NCBI RefSeq assembly: GCF_022414535.1
Contig: NZ_JADWYM010000003.1
Coordinates: 124,001 to 188,000 of the forward strand
Length of the DNA stretch: 64,000 nt
Source: Streptomyces sp. MUM 2J
Lineage (GTDB): Bacteria > Actinomycetota > Actinomycetes > Streptomycetales > Streptomycetaceae
Reading direction: 5' to 3'
Shown: positions 50,625 through 59,688 of the stretch, in pieces
How the letters are laid out: the number at the start of each line of letters is the position of its first letter
Position numbering within the stretch: the first letter of the stretch is position 1
Notes under the pieces: model-generated
The model's input: only the letters and a program-made list of their open reading frames with translations
Told to the model about the DNA's origin: nothing
Databases searched by the model: none
Translations under genes and position numbers: made by a program

Positions 50625-51302
50625 TCACGGCAGGCGCCAGTCCACCGGCTGTGCGCCCATGCCGACCAGCAGGTCGTTGGCCCTGCTGAACGGACGCGAA
50701 CCGAAGAAGCCGCGGTCGGCGGACATGGGGGAGGGATGGGCGGACTCGATCGCCGGGAGGTCCCCGAGCAGCGGCCGCAGATTCCGGGCGTCCCGGCCCC
50801 AAAGGATCGACACCAGCGGCTTGCCGCGCGCCGCCAGCGCCCGGATGGCCTGCTCGGTCACTTCCTCCCAGCCCTTGCCCCGGTGGGCCCCGGGCTTGCG
50901 CGGAGCGGTGGTGAGCGCCCTGTTCAGCAGCAGCACCCCCTGCTCGGTCCACGGCGTCAGATCACCGTTGGACGGCCTGGGCAGTCCGAGATCGGTGTGC
51001 ATCTCGCGGAAGATGTTCTCCAGACTGCCCGGCAGCGAACGCACCTCGGGCGCGACCGCGAAACTCAGGCCGATGGCCATCCCGGGGGTGGGATAGGGAT
51101 CCTGACCGACGATCAGGACCCGTACGTCGTCGAAGGGCTGCCGGAAAGCCCTCAGGACGTCGGCTCCGGACGGGAGGTAGGTCCGGCCGGCCGCTATCTC
51201 GGCCCGCAGGAAGTCCCCCATCGCAGCGATGCGTTCGGCGGCGGGTTCAAGAGCCTTCGCCCAGCCTGCTTCAACCAGTTCATGCAAGGGTCGTGGTGCC
51301 AC
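50625..51302 (-). CDS. ung: Uracil-DNA glycosylase, family 1
   Basis: The 225-residue enzyme has the water-activating loop GQDPYPTPG (Asp68) and the minor-groove Leu-loop segment [18 protein letters not shown] with His189. It removes uracil from DNA, the first step of base-excision repair. Length and motifs are standard. Starts at ATG 51302. Confidence 0.96.
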   Translation of the reverse strand: MAPRPLHELVEAGWAKALEPAAERIAAMGDFLRAEIAAGRTYLPSGADVLRAFRQPFDDVRVLIVGQDPYPTPGMAIGLSFAVAPEVRSLPGSLENIFREMHTDLGLPRPSNGDLTPWTEQGVLLLNRALTTAPRKPGAHRGKGWEEVTEQAIRALAARGKPLVSILWGRDARNLRPLLGDLPAIESAHPSPMSADRGFFGSRPFSRANDLLVGMGAQPVDWRLP

Positions 51303-51378
51303 ACCGCGTCACCCTACTGGCACACACCACGGTCCCGCACACACGCCCAAGCCCCACGCACGGACGCGTCTCCCGGCG

Positions 51379-51530
51379 CTACTCTTCCTCCTCGTCGAGG
51401 TCGTCGTGCCGGTCCAGCAGGGCGTGCAGCCGGCCACAGGGAAGGCGGGGAGCCTGTTGCGTCCAGTGATCGAGCAGCTCCGCCGCGGTGATCGCGTCCC
51501 GCCGATCCGGCCGGGCGTCCGGCGCCTGCC
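51379..51530 (-). pseudogene. Short coding-like tail without a start codon
   Basis: Read leftward, the frame gives a protein-like end (TAAELLDHWTQQAPRLP, then LHALLDRHDDLDEEEE) before a TAG at 51379-51381. Upstream, no ATG, GTG or TTG lies in frame before the overlapping kinase gene. It may be the remnant of a small gene, or a tiny gene with a non-standard start. Confidence 0.35.
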
Positions 51531-52550
51531 GTGACCTCCGGACTGCCGCAGGCCGAAGCCGGCCCGTCCGCCGGTCGGGACACCGGTTTCCTCGCGGTGG
51601 ACTCGGGAGGCTCCGGGCTGCGGGTGGCCGTGGGCACGGCCCGGCGCGGCGTGCTCGGGCAGCGGTCCACCGCTCAGCCGGTGCCGACCGGTGCGCGGGG
51701 CGTCGACGCGGACCACTTGATGGAGCGTCTGGTCCCGCTGGTGGAGGCGCTGACCGTGGAGGCCGGTGCGCCGCAGCCGTCCGCGGCCGTGGTCGGGGCG
51801 GCCGGGCTGGGCACGCTCGGCGACGCGCTGCGTGCCGAACTGCCGGGTGCGCTGCGCCGCGCCTTCGGCGTGCGGCGGCTGGCCCTGGCCGCCGACGCCG
51901 TGACCGCCTACTGCGGTGCCCTCGGTTCCCGGCCGGGCGCGGTGATCGCCGCCGGCACGGGGCTGATCGCCGTCGGCACCGACCTGGTCGGCTGGCGGCG
52001 TGCGGACGGCTGGGGCCATCTGCTGGGCGACTGCGGCAGCGGAGCCTGGATCGGCCGGGCCGGCCTGGAGGCCGCCCTGCGGGCCCACGACGGTCGGCCG
52101 GGCGGCTCGGCGGGACTGCTGGCCCGCGCTGAGGAGGCGTTCGGGCCGGTGCAGGTGCTGCCCGGCCGGCTGTACCCGCGGGCCGACCGGCCCGCGGTAC
52201 TCGCCTCCTTCGCCCCCCGGGTGGCCGGCTGCGCCGCCGACGGCGATCAGGTCGCCGTCGGCATCCTGGCCACGGCGGCCCGGCACATGGCGGAGTCGGC
52301 GTGCGCGGTGTGCCCGGCCGGCGGAGAGCCGCTCCTCGCACTCACCGGCGGACTGTTCAGGATGGGCGAACCGCTGCTCGCCCCGCTGGCACGGGAGCTG
52401 GCGCGGCTGCTGCCACACGCCCGTCGGGTGCCCGCCGCCGGCGACCCGCTGAACGGAGCGGTACGCCTCGCGACCGACCTCGCCACGGGCCCGCTCGCCC
52501 TTCCCGCCGACGGGCAGATGTTGCAGGTGGTGGCCACGGAGCGAGGTTGA
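51531..52550 (+). CDS. BadF/BadG-type ATPase, N-acetylglucosamine kinase-like
   Basis: The 339-residue protein of the ASKHA superfamily has the phosphate-1 loop VDSGGSGLR, a catalytic region VIAAGTGLIAVG, the segment GWGHLLGDCGSGAWIG, and the adenosine loop LALTGGLF. This pattern matches eukaryote-type N-acetylglucosamine kinases and the BadF group. It probably phosphorylates GlcNAc or a similar amino sugar. It starts with GTG at 51531 and is followed by a hairpin. Confidence 0.8.
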   Translation: MTSGLPQAEAGPSAGRDTGFLAVDSGGSGLRVAVGTARRGVLGQRSTAQPVPTGARGVDADHLMERLVPLVEALTVEAGAPQPSAAVVGAAGLGTLGDALRAELPGALRRAFGVRRLALAADAVTAYCGALGSRPGAVIAAGTGLIAVGTDLVGWRRADGWGHLLGDCGSGAWIGRAGLEAALRAHDGRPGGSAGLLARAEEAFGPVQVLPGRLYPRADRPAVLASFAPRVAGCAADGDQVAVGILATAARHMAESACAVCPAGGEPLLALTGGLFRMGEPLLAPLARELARLLPHARRVPAAGDPLNGAVRLATDLATGPLALPADGQMLQVVATERG

Positions 52551-52603
52551 GGACCGGCCGCCGCCGGGCGCGTGCGGCCCGGGCGACCAGCTGATCACTT
52601 CTG

Positions 52604-52639
52604 ATCCGTCCGTACCTCATCAGACAAAACCGGACGGAT
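52604..52639 (+). terminator. Hairpin between the kinase and chelatase genes
   Basis: ATCCGTCCG (52604-52612) and CGGACGGAT (52631-52639) form a perfect 9-bp stem with an 18-nt loop, 54 bp after the kinase stop. It might also be an operator for the following CbiX gene. Confidence 0.5.
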
Positions 52640-52699
52640 ACCGCTCACCTGCACCCTCCCCGAACAGGGGAACCGCGGAAACAAGTAACATGCGGCGCC

Positions 52700-53620
52700 A
52701 TGAGTTCCCCCACTGGGCCCGCGTCCGGCCTGCCCGTACGAATGCCGCGCCCCCGCCAGCCCGGGCGGCACCGCCGCCCCGAGCCCCTGGCGGCTCCCGA
52801 GGGCGCGCCCGCGCTCGTCCTCGCGGTGCCGGGCACGCCCAGCGCCGCCGTTCGCGGCCTCGCCGAGGAGGTCGTGAGCATCGCCCGCTCCGAACTGCCC
52901 GGCCTGGACGCCCGGATCGGCTACGTCGACGGGGACGACACGGAGTTCCCGACGCTGCGGGCGGTGCTGGCGCACGCAGCCGACGAGCGCACCACCCGCT
53001 ACGAGCAGGCCCTGGCCGCAGGGGTGGAGGCCAAGGCCCCCGAGGGCCCTGTCGCCGTCGTCGTGCCGCTGCTGGCCGGTCCGGACAGTGCACTCCTGCG
53101 CCAGATGCGCCAGGCCCTCATGGACAGCCGTGTCGCGGCCGAACTCACCGACGTGCTCGGGCCGCACCCGCTGCTGGCCGAGGCGCTGCACGTGCGCCTG
53201 TCCGAGGCCGGCCTGGCGCGTGCCGACCGGGCCCGTCTGTTCACCGTGGCCACCGCCGCCGACGGTATCGTCCTGGCCTCGGTGGGCGGCGAGGAAGCCG
53301 TCCAGGCGGCGGGGATCACCGGCATGCTGCTCGCCGCGCGCCTCGCCGTGCCGGTCATGGCCGCCGCCCTGGACCAGGAGGGTTCGATCATGTCCGTGGC
53401 CGAGCAGCTGCGGTCCTCGGGTTCGCAGCAGCTGGCGCTGGCGCCGTACCTGATCGGTCCCGAGATCGACGCGACGCTGATCGAGGAGGCGGCCAAGGAG
53501 GCCGGCTGCTCCGCCGCGGAGGCCCTCGGCCCCTACCCCGCGGTCGGCAAGCTCGCCCTGGCGAAGTACACGTCTGCGCTGGGCATCACCCCCCAGCAGC
53601 CGCAGGGCGCCGCCCACTGA
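52700..53620 (+). CDS. Sirohydrochlorin chelatase (CbiX-like)
   Basis: The 306-residue protein has two CbiX-type halves. The first begins ALVLAVPGTPS after a proline/arginine-rich N terminus of about 40 residues, with a later VVVPLLAGPDS; the second begins near L-A-S-V-G-G-E-E. The usual chelatase metal-ligand His of H-G-S/T in the first strand is P-G-T here, so metal insertion is uncertain. Such genes in Streptomyces commonly sit with sulfite reduction or siroheme genes, not present here. It ends at a strong hairpin. Confidence 0.75.
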   Translation: MSSPTGPASGLPVRMPRPRQPGRHRRPEPLAAPEGAPALVLAVPGTPSAAVRGLAEEVVSIARSELPGLDARIGYVDGDDTEFPTLRAVLAHAADERTTRYEQALAAGVEAKAPEGPVAVVVPLLAGPDSALLRQMRQALMDSRVAAELTDVLGPHPLLAEALHVRLSEAGLARADRARLFTVATAADGIVLASVGGEEAVQAAGITGMLLAARLAVPVMAAALDQEGSIMSVAEQLRSSGSQQLALAPYLIGPEIDATLIEEAAKEAGCSAAEALGPYPAVGKLALAKYTSALGITPQQPQGAAH

Positions 53621-53636
53621 GTCGCCCGCACTCCTT

Positions 53637-53692
53637 GGACGCCGCGGAAAGCAGGGCCCGCTCCGAATGCCGGAACGGGCCCTGCGGCGTCC
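53637..53692. terminator. Large hairpin between convergent genes
   Basis: Nested arms GGACGCC/GGCGTCC (53637-53643 and 53686-53692), GCAGGGCCCG/CGGGCCCTGC (53651-53660 and 53676-53685) and TCCG/CGGA form a very stable hairpin 17 bp after the chelatase stop. Confidence 0.8.
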
Positions 53693-53768
53693 GGGTGCGC
53701 GGGCCGGGGGACGGGCCCCGCCGACCGGGGGACGTCGTGCGCGGGCGGGAGCGGACCGGGCGGCGGGA

Positions 53769-54800
53769 TCAGCCGAGGACCACGCAGGACGCCGCGGGCA
53801 CCTCGATCGCACCGGCCCGCCGCGGCAGCCCCGTGTCCGGGTCGAGCGTGAACCAGGTGACGTCCCCGGAGCGCTCGTTGGCGACGTACAGCACGCCGTG
53901 CGCCTGGGCGATCGCGCGCGGCCAGTGCCCACCGCAGGGCACGGTTCCGGCCGGTCGCAGCACCTCGCCCTCCGCCGTGACGGTGAACACGGACAGCACG
54001 TCCTCGCCGCGCGTCGCGGTCCACACGAAGCGGCCGTCCGGTGAGACGGCGATGCCCGAGGGGTAGGCGTCCCCGGCGGGCGCGGCGGGCAGCACCGGTG
54101 TCTCGGCGAGCGGCTTCAGCGTCCCGTCGGCGGCGTCCCAGCGGCAGACGGTCACGGTCGGGGTGAGTTCGTTGACGATGTAGGCGTGGTCGCCGGACGG
54201 GTGGAAGGCCAGGTGCCGGGGTCCGGAGCCGGGCCGCAGCGCGGTCTCGCGGTGCAGGACCGGGCTGCCGTCGGTGAGGGTGCAGGCCCGTACCGAGTCG
54301 GTCCCGAGATCGACGCTGACCATCCACCGGCCGCTCGGGTCGGGCTGCACGTGGTGGGCGTGCGGGCCGTGCTGGCGTGGGGCGTGCGGGCCGGAGCCGG
54401 TGTGGTGGAGCACGCCGGACGGGGCGGGCGCGAGGCTGCCGTCGGCGCGCACGGGTACGGCGGTGACGCTGCCGGAGCCGTAGTCGGCGGTCAGCACATG
54501 TCCCCGGTACACGGTGAGATGGGTGGGGCCGCTGCCCACCGGGACACGCGGTCCGGCAGGTTCCGGCCTGCCGCCGTCCACACGGTAGGCGGCGACGGTC
54601 CCCTCGGCGGTCTCGCTGACCGCGTAGAGGGTGCCGCCGTCGGGCGAGAGGGCCAGGTAGGAAGGGTCCGGGAGGCGGTTCACCGTGCTCAGAAGGGTCA
54701 GGGAGCCCGTGTCGGCTGCCACGGCCGCCGTGACGATGCCGGGGCCGCCGGCCGCAGTGAAGGACCCGATGAACGCCCGCAGTCTTCCGCCGTGTGCCAC
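53769..54800 (-). CDS. Lactonase family protein (6-phosphogluconolactonase-like)
   Basis: The 343-residue seven-bladed propeller of the Pgl/lactonase family has repeated strands such as PSYLALSPDGGTLYAV, GPRHLAFHPSGDHAYIVNEL, and YPSGIAVSPDGRFVWTA, plus HAHHVQPDPSGRW (metal-site histidines). It probably hydrolyses 6-phosphogluconolactone or another sugar lactone. It starts with GTG at 54800. The 227-bp gap upstream, to the FUSC gene end, holds its promoter and nothing else clear. Confidence 0.88.
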   Translation of the reverse strand: MAHGGRLRAFIGSFTAAGGPGIVTAAVAADTGSLTLLSTVNRLPDPSYLALSPDGGTLYAVSETAEGTVAAYRVDGGRPEPAGPRVPVGSGPTHLTVYRGHVLTADYGSGSVTAVPVRADGSLAPAPSGVLHHTGSGPHAPRQHGPHAHHVQPDPSGRWMVSVDLGTDSVRACTLTDGSPVLHRETALRPGSGPRHLAFHPSGDHAYIVNELTPTVTVCRWDAADGTLKPLAETPVLPAAPAGDAYPSGIAVSPDGRFVWTATRGEDVLSVFTVTAEGEVLRPAGTVPCGGHWPRAIAQAHGVLYVANERSGDVTWFTLDPDTGLPRRAGAIEVPAASCVVLG

Positions 54801-55027
54801 GGCTGTCCCCTCTCGTCGCCGCAGTGTCCCGGGGCGACGGTAGCAGTCGGCCGGGCCAGGTCTAGACCAAGACCCCGGCTCGTGGCGCGGCGCGCGTCGC
54901 CCGCTGTCGGGGACCCGTGGGCCGGGGCGGTACCGGGGCACGGAGAGGCGTCCAGAGGGCGGCGGCGAGCCGTACGGCGGACTGACGGGATGACGGGGAC
55001 CGTCCCCCGCCGTGGGCCGCGCCTGCC

Positions 55028-56518
55028 TCAGGCGCCGACCAGCGGTGATCCCGAGGGGCTGCGCAGCGGTGCGGCGAGCTCGGACAGGGCGCGCTCGATG
55101 CCGTGCAGGTGGGCCAGCGCGGGCTCCGTCACGGTCGGCCGATCCGCCGCGGCGACCTCGGCCCCGCCGCCGGTCAGCGCCTCCACGGCGGCCTCGACCC
55201 GCCAGCACGCGGTGGCCAGGCGGGCGTCGTGGGAGGCCTCCGGATCGGCGGCGACGGCGACCAGCCCGCGGATCTCGCGGGCGCAGTCGTCGAGCAGGGC
55301 GATCACCTGCCGGGCCCGCCGCTTGCGACCGAGCATCGGGTTCAGCGGGTGGACCAGGGGCGCCACGGACAGCCGCACCCGCCCGAGCAGCTGCTCCAGT
55401 TCGGCCACGCGGGGCGCCGGATCGGCGTCCGGCGTGCCGGCGAGGCGTGCGGCGGCCTCGGCGGTGCAGGCGTGCACGCAGCGCAGGGCGCGCCGGATCC
55501 AGGCGCCGGTGACGGCGTGGGTGGAGACGGGCAGGACGAACAGCACCGCGAGAGCGGCGCCCAGGGCGCCCACCCCGGTCTCCGCCAGCCGCAGACCGAG
55601 CAGCCCGGGACCGAGGACGCCGAGGAGGCCGTAGAGCAGTTCGGCGAGCAGCGTCACGCACAGCATCATCCAGGTGTAGGAGACGGCGGCGCTGTAGAAG
55701 ATGCCGAAGACGCAGGCGGCGACGAGGAGGACGGTGGGCAGGGGCGCGCCGTGCAGCGGGACGGCGACGAGGAAGCCCAGGCCCAGACCGATCACGGTAC
55801 CGAGGACCCGCCGGAAGCCGCGGACCAGGGTCTCGCCGCGCGAGGTGGTGTTGACGAAGATCCACCAGGTGGCGCCGACGGCCCAGTACCAGCGCTCCCC
55901 GGACACCAGCTGCCCCGCGACGAGGGCGAAGGCGGCGCCCGCCGTGGCCTGTACGGCCTGCCGGGTGGTCACCCGGGCCAGTCCGGCGCCGCCGGGCGGG
56001 GCGGGGACCGCGGCCGGGGGCAGGCGTCGCTCGTAGCACCACAGGCCGAAGCGGACCGCGGCGGCGGTCAGCACGGAGAGCACGACGGCGGCGTACAGCT
56101 CGGGGAGCTGGCCGGGGGTGGCGCGCAGGAACTGGGCGACGAAGAAGGTCATGAACGCGAAGACACCGAGGCTGTGGCCGCGCGGGCCGAAGCGGCGCAG
56201 GTACACGCCGGTGCCGACCACGGCGAGGAAGGTGAGGTCGCGCAGCAGCGGATGGTCGTGCAGCTCGGCCGCCGCGGCGAGCACCGGCAGCCCGGCGACC
56301 GGCAGCAGCGCGGTGGTGACCGCCTGTCCGCGCACGGTGGTGTCGGTGACGGTGAACAGGGCGAGCAGCGCGGCGAGTCCGCCGGTGACGGCACCGGCCA
56401 GGGAGTGTCCGGCGAGGCCCGAGACGACGACCGCCGGGCCGATGCCGAGGACGGCCCGTGTGGCGGAGCGCAGCCGCACCCGCCCCGGGTCCGGAGCCAC
56501 GAACACCCTCTTCAGCAC
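55028..56518 (-). CDS. FUSC family membrane protein
   Basis: The 496-residue protein has two bundles of about five to six helices each, separated by a charged loop near 180-195. The second bundle carries the FUSC core WYWAVGATWWIFVN and G-F-R-R-V-L-G-T-V-I-G-L. The C-terminal about 150 residues are soluble and helical. Relatives are aromatic-acid or weak-acid efflux proteins. I start at GTG 56518, where AAAGGG precedes; an extension to 56578 is not conserved-looking. Confidence 0.85.
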   Translation of the reverse strand: MLKRVFVAPDPGRVRLRSATRAVLGIGPAVVVSGLAGHSLAGAVTGGLAALLALFTVTDTTVRGQAVTTALLPVAGLPVLAAAAELHDHPLLRDLTFLAVVGTGVYLRRFGPRGHSLGVFAFMTFFVAQFLRATPGQLPELYAAVVLSVLTAAAVRFGLWCYERRLPPAAVPAPPGGAGLARVTTRQAVQATAGAAFALVAGQLVSGERWYWAVGATWWIFVNTTSRGETLVRGFRRVLGTVIGLGLGFLVAVPLHGAPLPTVLLVAACVFGIFYSAAVSYTWMMLCVTLLAELLYGLLGVLGPGLLGLRLAETGVGALGAALAVLFVLPVSTHAVTGAWIRRALRCVHACTAEAAARLAGTPDADPAPRVAELEQLLGRVRLSVAPLVHPLNPMLGRKRRARQVIALLDDCAREIRGLVAVAADPEASHDARLATACWRVEAAVEALTGGGAEVAAADRPTVTEPALAHLHGIERALSELAAPLRSPSGSPLVGA

Positions 56519-56679
56519 TGTGTACCGCCCTTTCGGACATCGGCATGAAAAAGGCGCCGCGGAGGTCCGCAGCGCCATCGACCCGTCTATGACAGCACTC
56601 TTCTTGCCACTGGCTCAAGTCTGCCCCGTTCCACTGGTCCATCGGCCCAGCCGACGTGCTCGCCGGGCGGCCGACGGGG

Positions 56680-56725
56680 TACCAACGGCCCAGGGATACC
56701 GGGCCGGCCCGGTGGGCCATTGGTA
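56680..56725. promoter_or_regulatory. Inverted repeat between FUSC and AsnC genes
   Basis: TACCAACGGCCC (56680-56691) and GGGCCATTGGTA (56714-56725) match at 11 of 12 inverted positions, with an inner CCGGGCCGGCCCGG palindrome. It is the probable operator of the adjacent AsnC-type regulator, which may control both divergent genes. Confidence 0.6.
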
Positions 56726-56770
56726 CAGTCGGCGATGATCACCGGCGGGACGGGAGGAGGCCGGACGGTC

Positions 56771-57247
56771 ATGACCGTGGACGCGCTCGACACCCGCATC
56801 CTGCGGCTGCTGCTGGAGCAGCCGCGCACGAGCGTGCGCGAGTACGCCCGCCTGCTCGGCGTCGCCCGCGGCACGCTGCAGGCCCGGCTCGACCGGCTGG
56901 AACGGGACGGTGTGATCACCGGCAGCGGACCGGCCCTGTCCCCCGCCGCGCTCGGCCACCCGGTGCTGGCGTTCGTGCACATCGAGGTCACCCAGGGGCA
57001 TCTCGACGACGTGGGGGACGCGCTGTCCGCCGTACCGGAGATCGTCGAGGCGTTCTCGATCACGGGTGGTGGAGATCTGCTCACCCGGGTCGTGGCACGC
57101 GACAACGCGCACCTGGAGGACGTGATCCAGAAGCTGATCAGCCTGCCCGGCGTGGTGCGCACCCGCACCGAGGTCGCTCTGCGCGAACGCGTCCCGCACC
57201 GGCTGCTGCCGCTGGTGGAGTCGATCGGCCGTACGGCCCGGACGTGA
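56771..57247 (+). CDS. Lrp/AsnC family transcriptional regulator
   Basis: The 158-residue protein has an N-terminal HTH (V-R-E-Y-A-R-L-L-G-V-A-R-G-T-L-Q-A-R, about 20-37) and a RAM ligand-binding domain from about 65, with VEAFSITGGGDLLTRV typical of the family effector loop. It should sense an amino acid or related molecule. The ATG at 56771 has GGAGG about 10 bp upstream; an ATG at 56735 in frame is possible. A dyad operator lies just upstream, and the FUSC exporter gene diverges. Confidence 0.85.
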   Translation: MTVDALDTRILRLLLEQPRTSVREYARLLGVARGTLQARLDRLERDGVITGSGPALSPAALGHPVLAFVHIEVTQGHLDDVGDALSAVPEIVEAFSITGGGDLLTRVVARDNAHLEDVIQKLISLPGVVRTRTEVALRERVPHRLLPLVESIGRTART

Positions 57248-57252
57248 GCCCC

Positions 57253-57278
57253 CGCGCCCGGTCACGGACACGGGCGCG
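57253..57278. terminator. Bidirectional hairpin between AsnC and LysR-like genes
   Basis: CGCGCCCG and CGGGCGCG form a perfect 8-bp stem with a 10-nt loop, 6 bp after the AsnC gene stop. Confidence 0.6.
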
Positions 57279-57313
57279 TCGATGCGAGCTGAGGGCCTGC
57301 CGGGCGTCGGGCC

Positions 57314-58219
57314 TCAGGAACGGCGGCGGGGACGGCCGGTGCCCCGGCGGCCGGTGCTCCTCGCCGAGGCCGAACGACCCCGCTGGGTCTGACCGCCGGA
57401 CCGTCCCGACGCCCGGCCGCCCGTCTGACGTGCGGTCTTGCCGGTCTTTCCCGGCTGCCCCGAGCGCCCTGCCTGCCCGGCCGCCCTGCCCGAGCTCTCG
57501 CGGCGCTCGCGCTCAGGCTGGTCGGCGGGCGTCTGCGGGCGGCGTCCCCGCGTGCTGTTCACCGTCCGGCCGCGCACGACGCCGATGAAGTCCTCCACGA
57601 GGTCGGTCGTCGCCTCCTCCGGCCAGGACAGGGCGACGCTCGACCGGGGCGCGTCGGTCACCGGCCGGTAGGTGAGGTCCTTGCGGTGGAACAGGCGGGC
57701 CAGCGACTGGGGCACGTACAACAGTCCGACGCCGGCCGCCACCAGTTCCACGGCGTCCTGGGTGGTGGCGGGCCGCTCGAAGCCCGGCTCGCCAGGCGGC
57801 CGCTCCCAGCCGAGCACGTCGTCGAGCGGGTGGAAGACGACCTCGTCGGCCAGGTCGGCCAGCGTGACCTCGTCGGCCGCGGTGGCCACGTGGTCCCTGG
57901 GGACGACGACGACCGTCGTCTCGGTGTAGAGGGGGATCGCGCTGAACACCGCACGGTCGACCGGCAGCCGCACCAGGCCAGCGTCGGCGCGCCCCGTACG
58001 CAGCACCTCGGGTGTCTCGGCGGCGGGGACCTTGAGCAGCGTGAGCGGAACGTCCGGCCGGCGCTCGTGCCAGATCCTCGCCCACTTGGCGGGCATCACC
58101 CCCGGCACGTACGCGAGCGTGAAGGAGGGGGCGTCAAAGGCGCCCGCCACGGGGTCGGCGGAGGGATGCGGGGACGGATCCGCGGGGGAATCCGTGGGGT
58201 CGTCAGCGGAGCCGGTCAC
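57314..58219 (-). CDS. LysR effector-domain protein lacking an HTH
   Basis: The 301-residue protein has a LysR-type substrate-binding domain (about 32-225): FTLAYVPGVMPAKW, then L-x-V-P-A-A-E-T-P-E-V-L-R-T-G-R-A-D-A-G-L-V-R-L, and GLLYVPQSLA, all typical. No DNA-binding helix precedes it; the N terminus is a Pro/Asp/Ser-rich tail. A C-terminal tail of about 75 Arg/Ser/Gly-rich residues follows. It starts with GTG overlapping the PPOX gene stop (GTGA). It may bind an aromatic or acyl ligand without regulating DNA. Confidence 0.8.
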   Translation of the reverse strand: MTGSADDPTDSPADPSPHPSADPVAGAFDAPSFTLAYVPGVMPAKWARIWHERRPDVPLTLLKVPAAETPEVLRTGRADAGLVRLPVDRAVFSAIPLYTETTVVVVPRDHVATAADEVTLADLADEVVFHPLDDVLGWERPPGEPGFERPATTQDAVELVAAGVGLLYVPQSLARLFHRKDLTYRPVTDAPRSSVALSWPEEATTDLVEDFIGVVRGRTVNSTRGRRPQTPADQPERERRESSGRAAGQAGRSGQPGKTGKTARQTGGRASGRSGGQTQRGRSASARSTGRRGTGRPRRRS

Positions 58220-58686
58220 CCCGCCAGGTTACCGGCTGCGGGGGAGAGCCCCGCCCGCCAGCCCGTCCAGTGCCGGACGGTGACGACGATCACCGGTCCC
58301 TCGGGAGGCCGGGCGCCGTACTGGGGGTACTTCCGGCACAGCAGGGCGATCGCGGCACCGAACTCCGCGCGGGCCTCCTCGTCCCCCGTTCCGGCCGGGA
58401 GGGTGCGGGCGCCGCCGTCGGCGCGGACCCACCACAGGCGCTCCCAGTCCTCGTCGTAGCCGTCCACGAGAAGGCTGACGGCAGGGTGCACGGCGATGTT
58501 GTGGAGCCGGGCCAGGTGCCGGGAGCGTTTCGGCTTGTGGTCGACGGCGGTGACGATCCGGTCGCCGTCGCAGCCGAAGACGACCGGCACGAGGTGCGGG
58601 CGCCCGCCGGGTTCCACCGTCGCCATCCGTGCGACGCGGGCGTCGGCGAACCTCCGGCGGGCCTCGTCGGGATCCAAGTCGGGCAC
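58216..58686 (-). CDS. PPOX-class F420-dependent enzyme (TIGR03668-like)
   Basis: The 156-residue split-barrel protein has FADARVARMATVEPGGRPHLVPVVF near the start and AVDHKPKRSRHLARLHNI as a likely F420/flavin phosphate contact. These match PPOX-type F420-dependent oxidoreductases. I prefer the GTG at 58686, with GGAGAGG 8 bp upstream; another GTG at 58710 overlaps the previous stop as GTGA. It lies between an LLM F420 gene and the LysR effector gene in a coupled operon. Confidence 0.8.
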   Translation of the reverse strand: MPDLDPDEARRRFADARVARMATVEPGGRPHLVPVVFGCDGDRIVTAVDHKPKRSRHLARLHNIAVHPAVSLLVDGYDEDWERLWWVRADGGARTLPAGTGDEEARAEFGAAIALLCRKYPQYGARPPEGPVIVVTVRHWTGWRAGLSPAAGNLAG

Positions 58687-58706
58687 GATCGGTTCCTCTC
58701 CCCCGC

Positions 58707-59534
58707 TCACCCGTACGCGGAGACGATCCCGGCGTACTCGTCGAGGCGCTCCAGCGTGGGGTCCGCGGGGCGGGTGGGCAGGTGCAGCAGGACGCGTTCC
58801 ACACCGAGAACGGCGTAGGCGTCGAGGGACTCCCGGTCGCGCCGTGCCGCGTACACCACGACCGGGGTTTCGGTCCCCGTCACCTGCCGCATGCGGTCGA
58901 TCTGCTCGCCCAGCTCCTCCGGGGGAACCCCGGTGGGCATCCAGGCGGACCCGTAGGCGGCCAGGCGGGCGAAGGCGCGGTCGCCACCACCGCCGACGCA
59001 GATCGGCGGATGGGGCCGCTGGACCGGTTTGGGCCAGCAGAAGACGGGGTCGAAGTCGACGAACTCGCCGTGGAACTCGGCCTCCTCCCGCGTCCACAGC
59101 TCGATCATCGCGCGCATGCGCTCGTCCATCAGCCGGCCGCGGGTCCGCGGGTCCGTGCCGTGGTTGCGCATCTCCTCACGGTTCCAGCCGGCTCCGATCC
59201 CGAAGACGGCCCGTCCGTTCGAGACCAGGTCGAGCGTGGCGACCTCCTTGGCGGTCGTGATCGGGTCGCGCTGCACCACGAGCGCGATCCCGGTGCCCAG
59301 CAGCAGGGTGCGGGTCGCGGCGGCCGCGGCGCCGAGCGCCACGAACGGATCCAGGCTCCGGTAGTACACGCGGGGCAGTTCACCGCCGCCGGGGTACGGT
59401 GTGCGGCGCGAGACGGGGATGTGGGTGTGCTCGGCGACGAACAGGGCGTCCAGACCGCGCTCCTCCACGGCGGCTCCCAGCGCCGCCGGGCCGATGCCCT
59501 CATCGGTGAGGAAGGTCGACACTCCGACTCTCAT
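58707..59534 (-). CDS. LLM-class F420-dependent oxidoreductase
   Basis: The 275-residue luciferase-like TIM-barrel protein has LFVAEHTHIPVSR, TLLLGTGIALVVQRDPI and NGRAVFGIGAGWN, typical of TIGR03619-type LLM F420 enzymes. It should use F420 for hydride transfer to an unknown substrate. It starts with ATG 59534 and leads an operon with the PPOX-like and LysR-like genes. It diverges from the archease gene. Confidence 0.85.
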   Translation of the reverse strand: MRVGVSTFLTDEGIGPAALGAAVEERGLDALFVAEHTHIPVSRRTPYPGGGELPRVYYRSLDPFVALGAAAAATRTLLLGTGIALVVQRDPITTAKEVATLDLVSNGRAVFGIGAGWNREEMRNHGTDPRTRGRLMDERMRAMIELWTREEAEFHGEFVDFDPVFCWPKPVQRPHPPICVGGGGDRAFARLAAYGSAWMPTGVPPEELGEQIDRMRQVTGTETPVVVYAARRDRESLDAYAVLGVERVLLHLPTRPADPTLERLDEYAGIVSAYG

Positions 59535-59688
59535 CCGTTCCACCTCGCTGCTCGCGCTCCGCCGTGCCGGGACGGCCTGTCTCTCCTTCCTCACCAGTAC
59601 CCCGGCTCGACGCGGCACCCCTTCTGGAGGGACGATCGGATCCGGACACACATCCGGGCACGCGTGGCCGGACGGACCTGTGCGGGTG

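Noticed and set aside
54801..56720. Upstream extension of the lactonase gene to 983 residues
   Set aside because: The extension is antiparallel in character to no known domain and lies over the FUSC gene in another frame; the propeller begins at GTG 54800.
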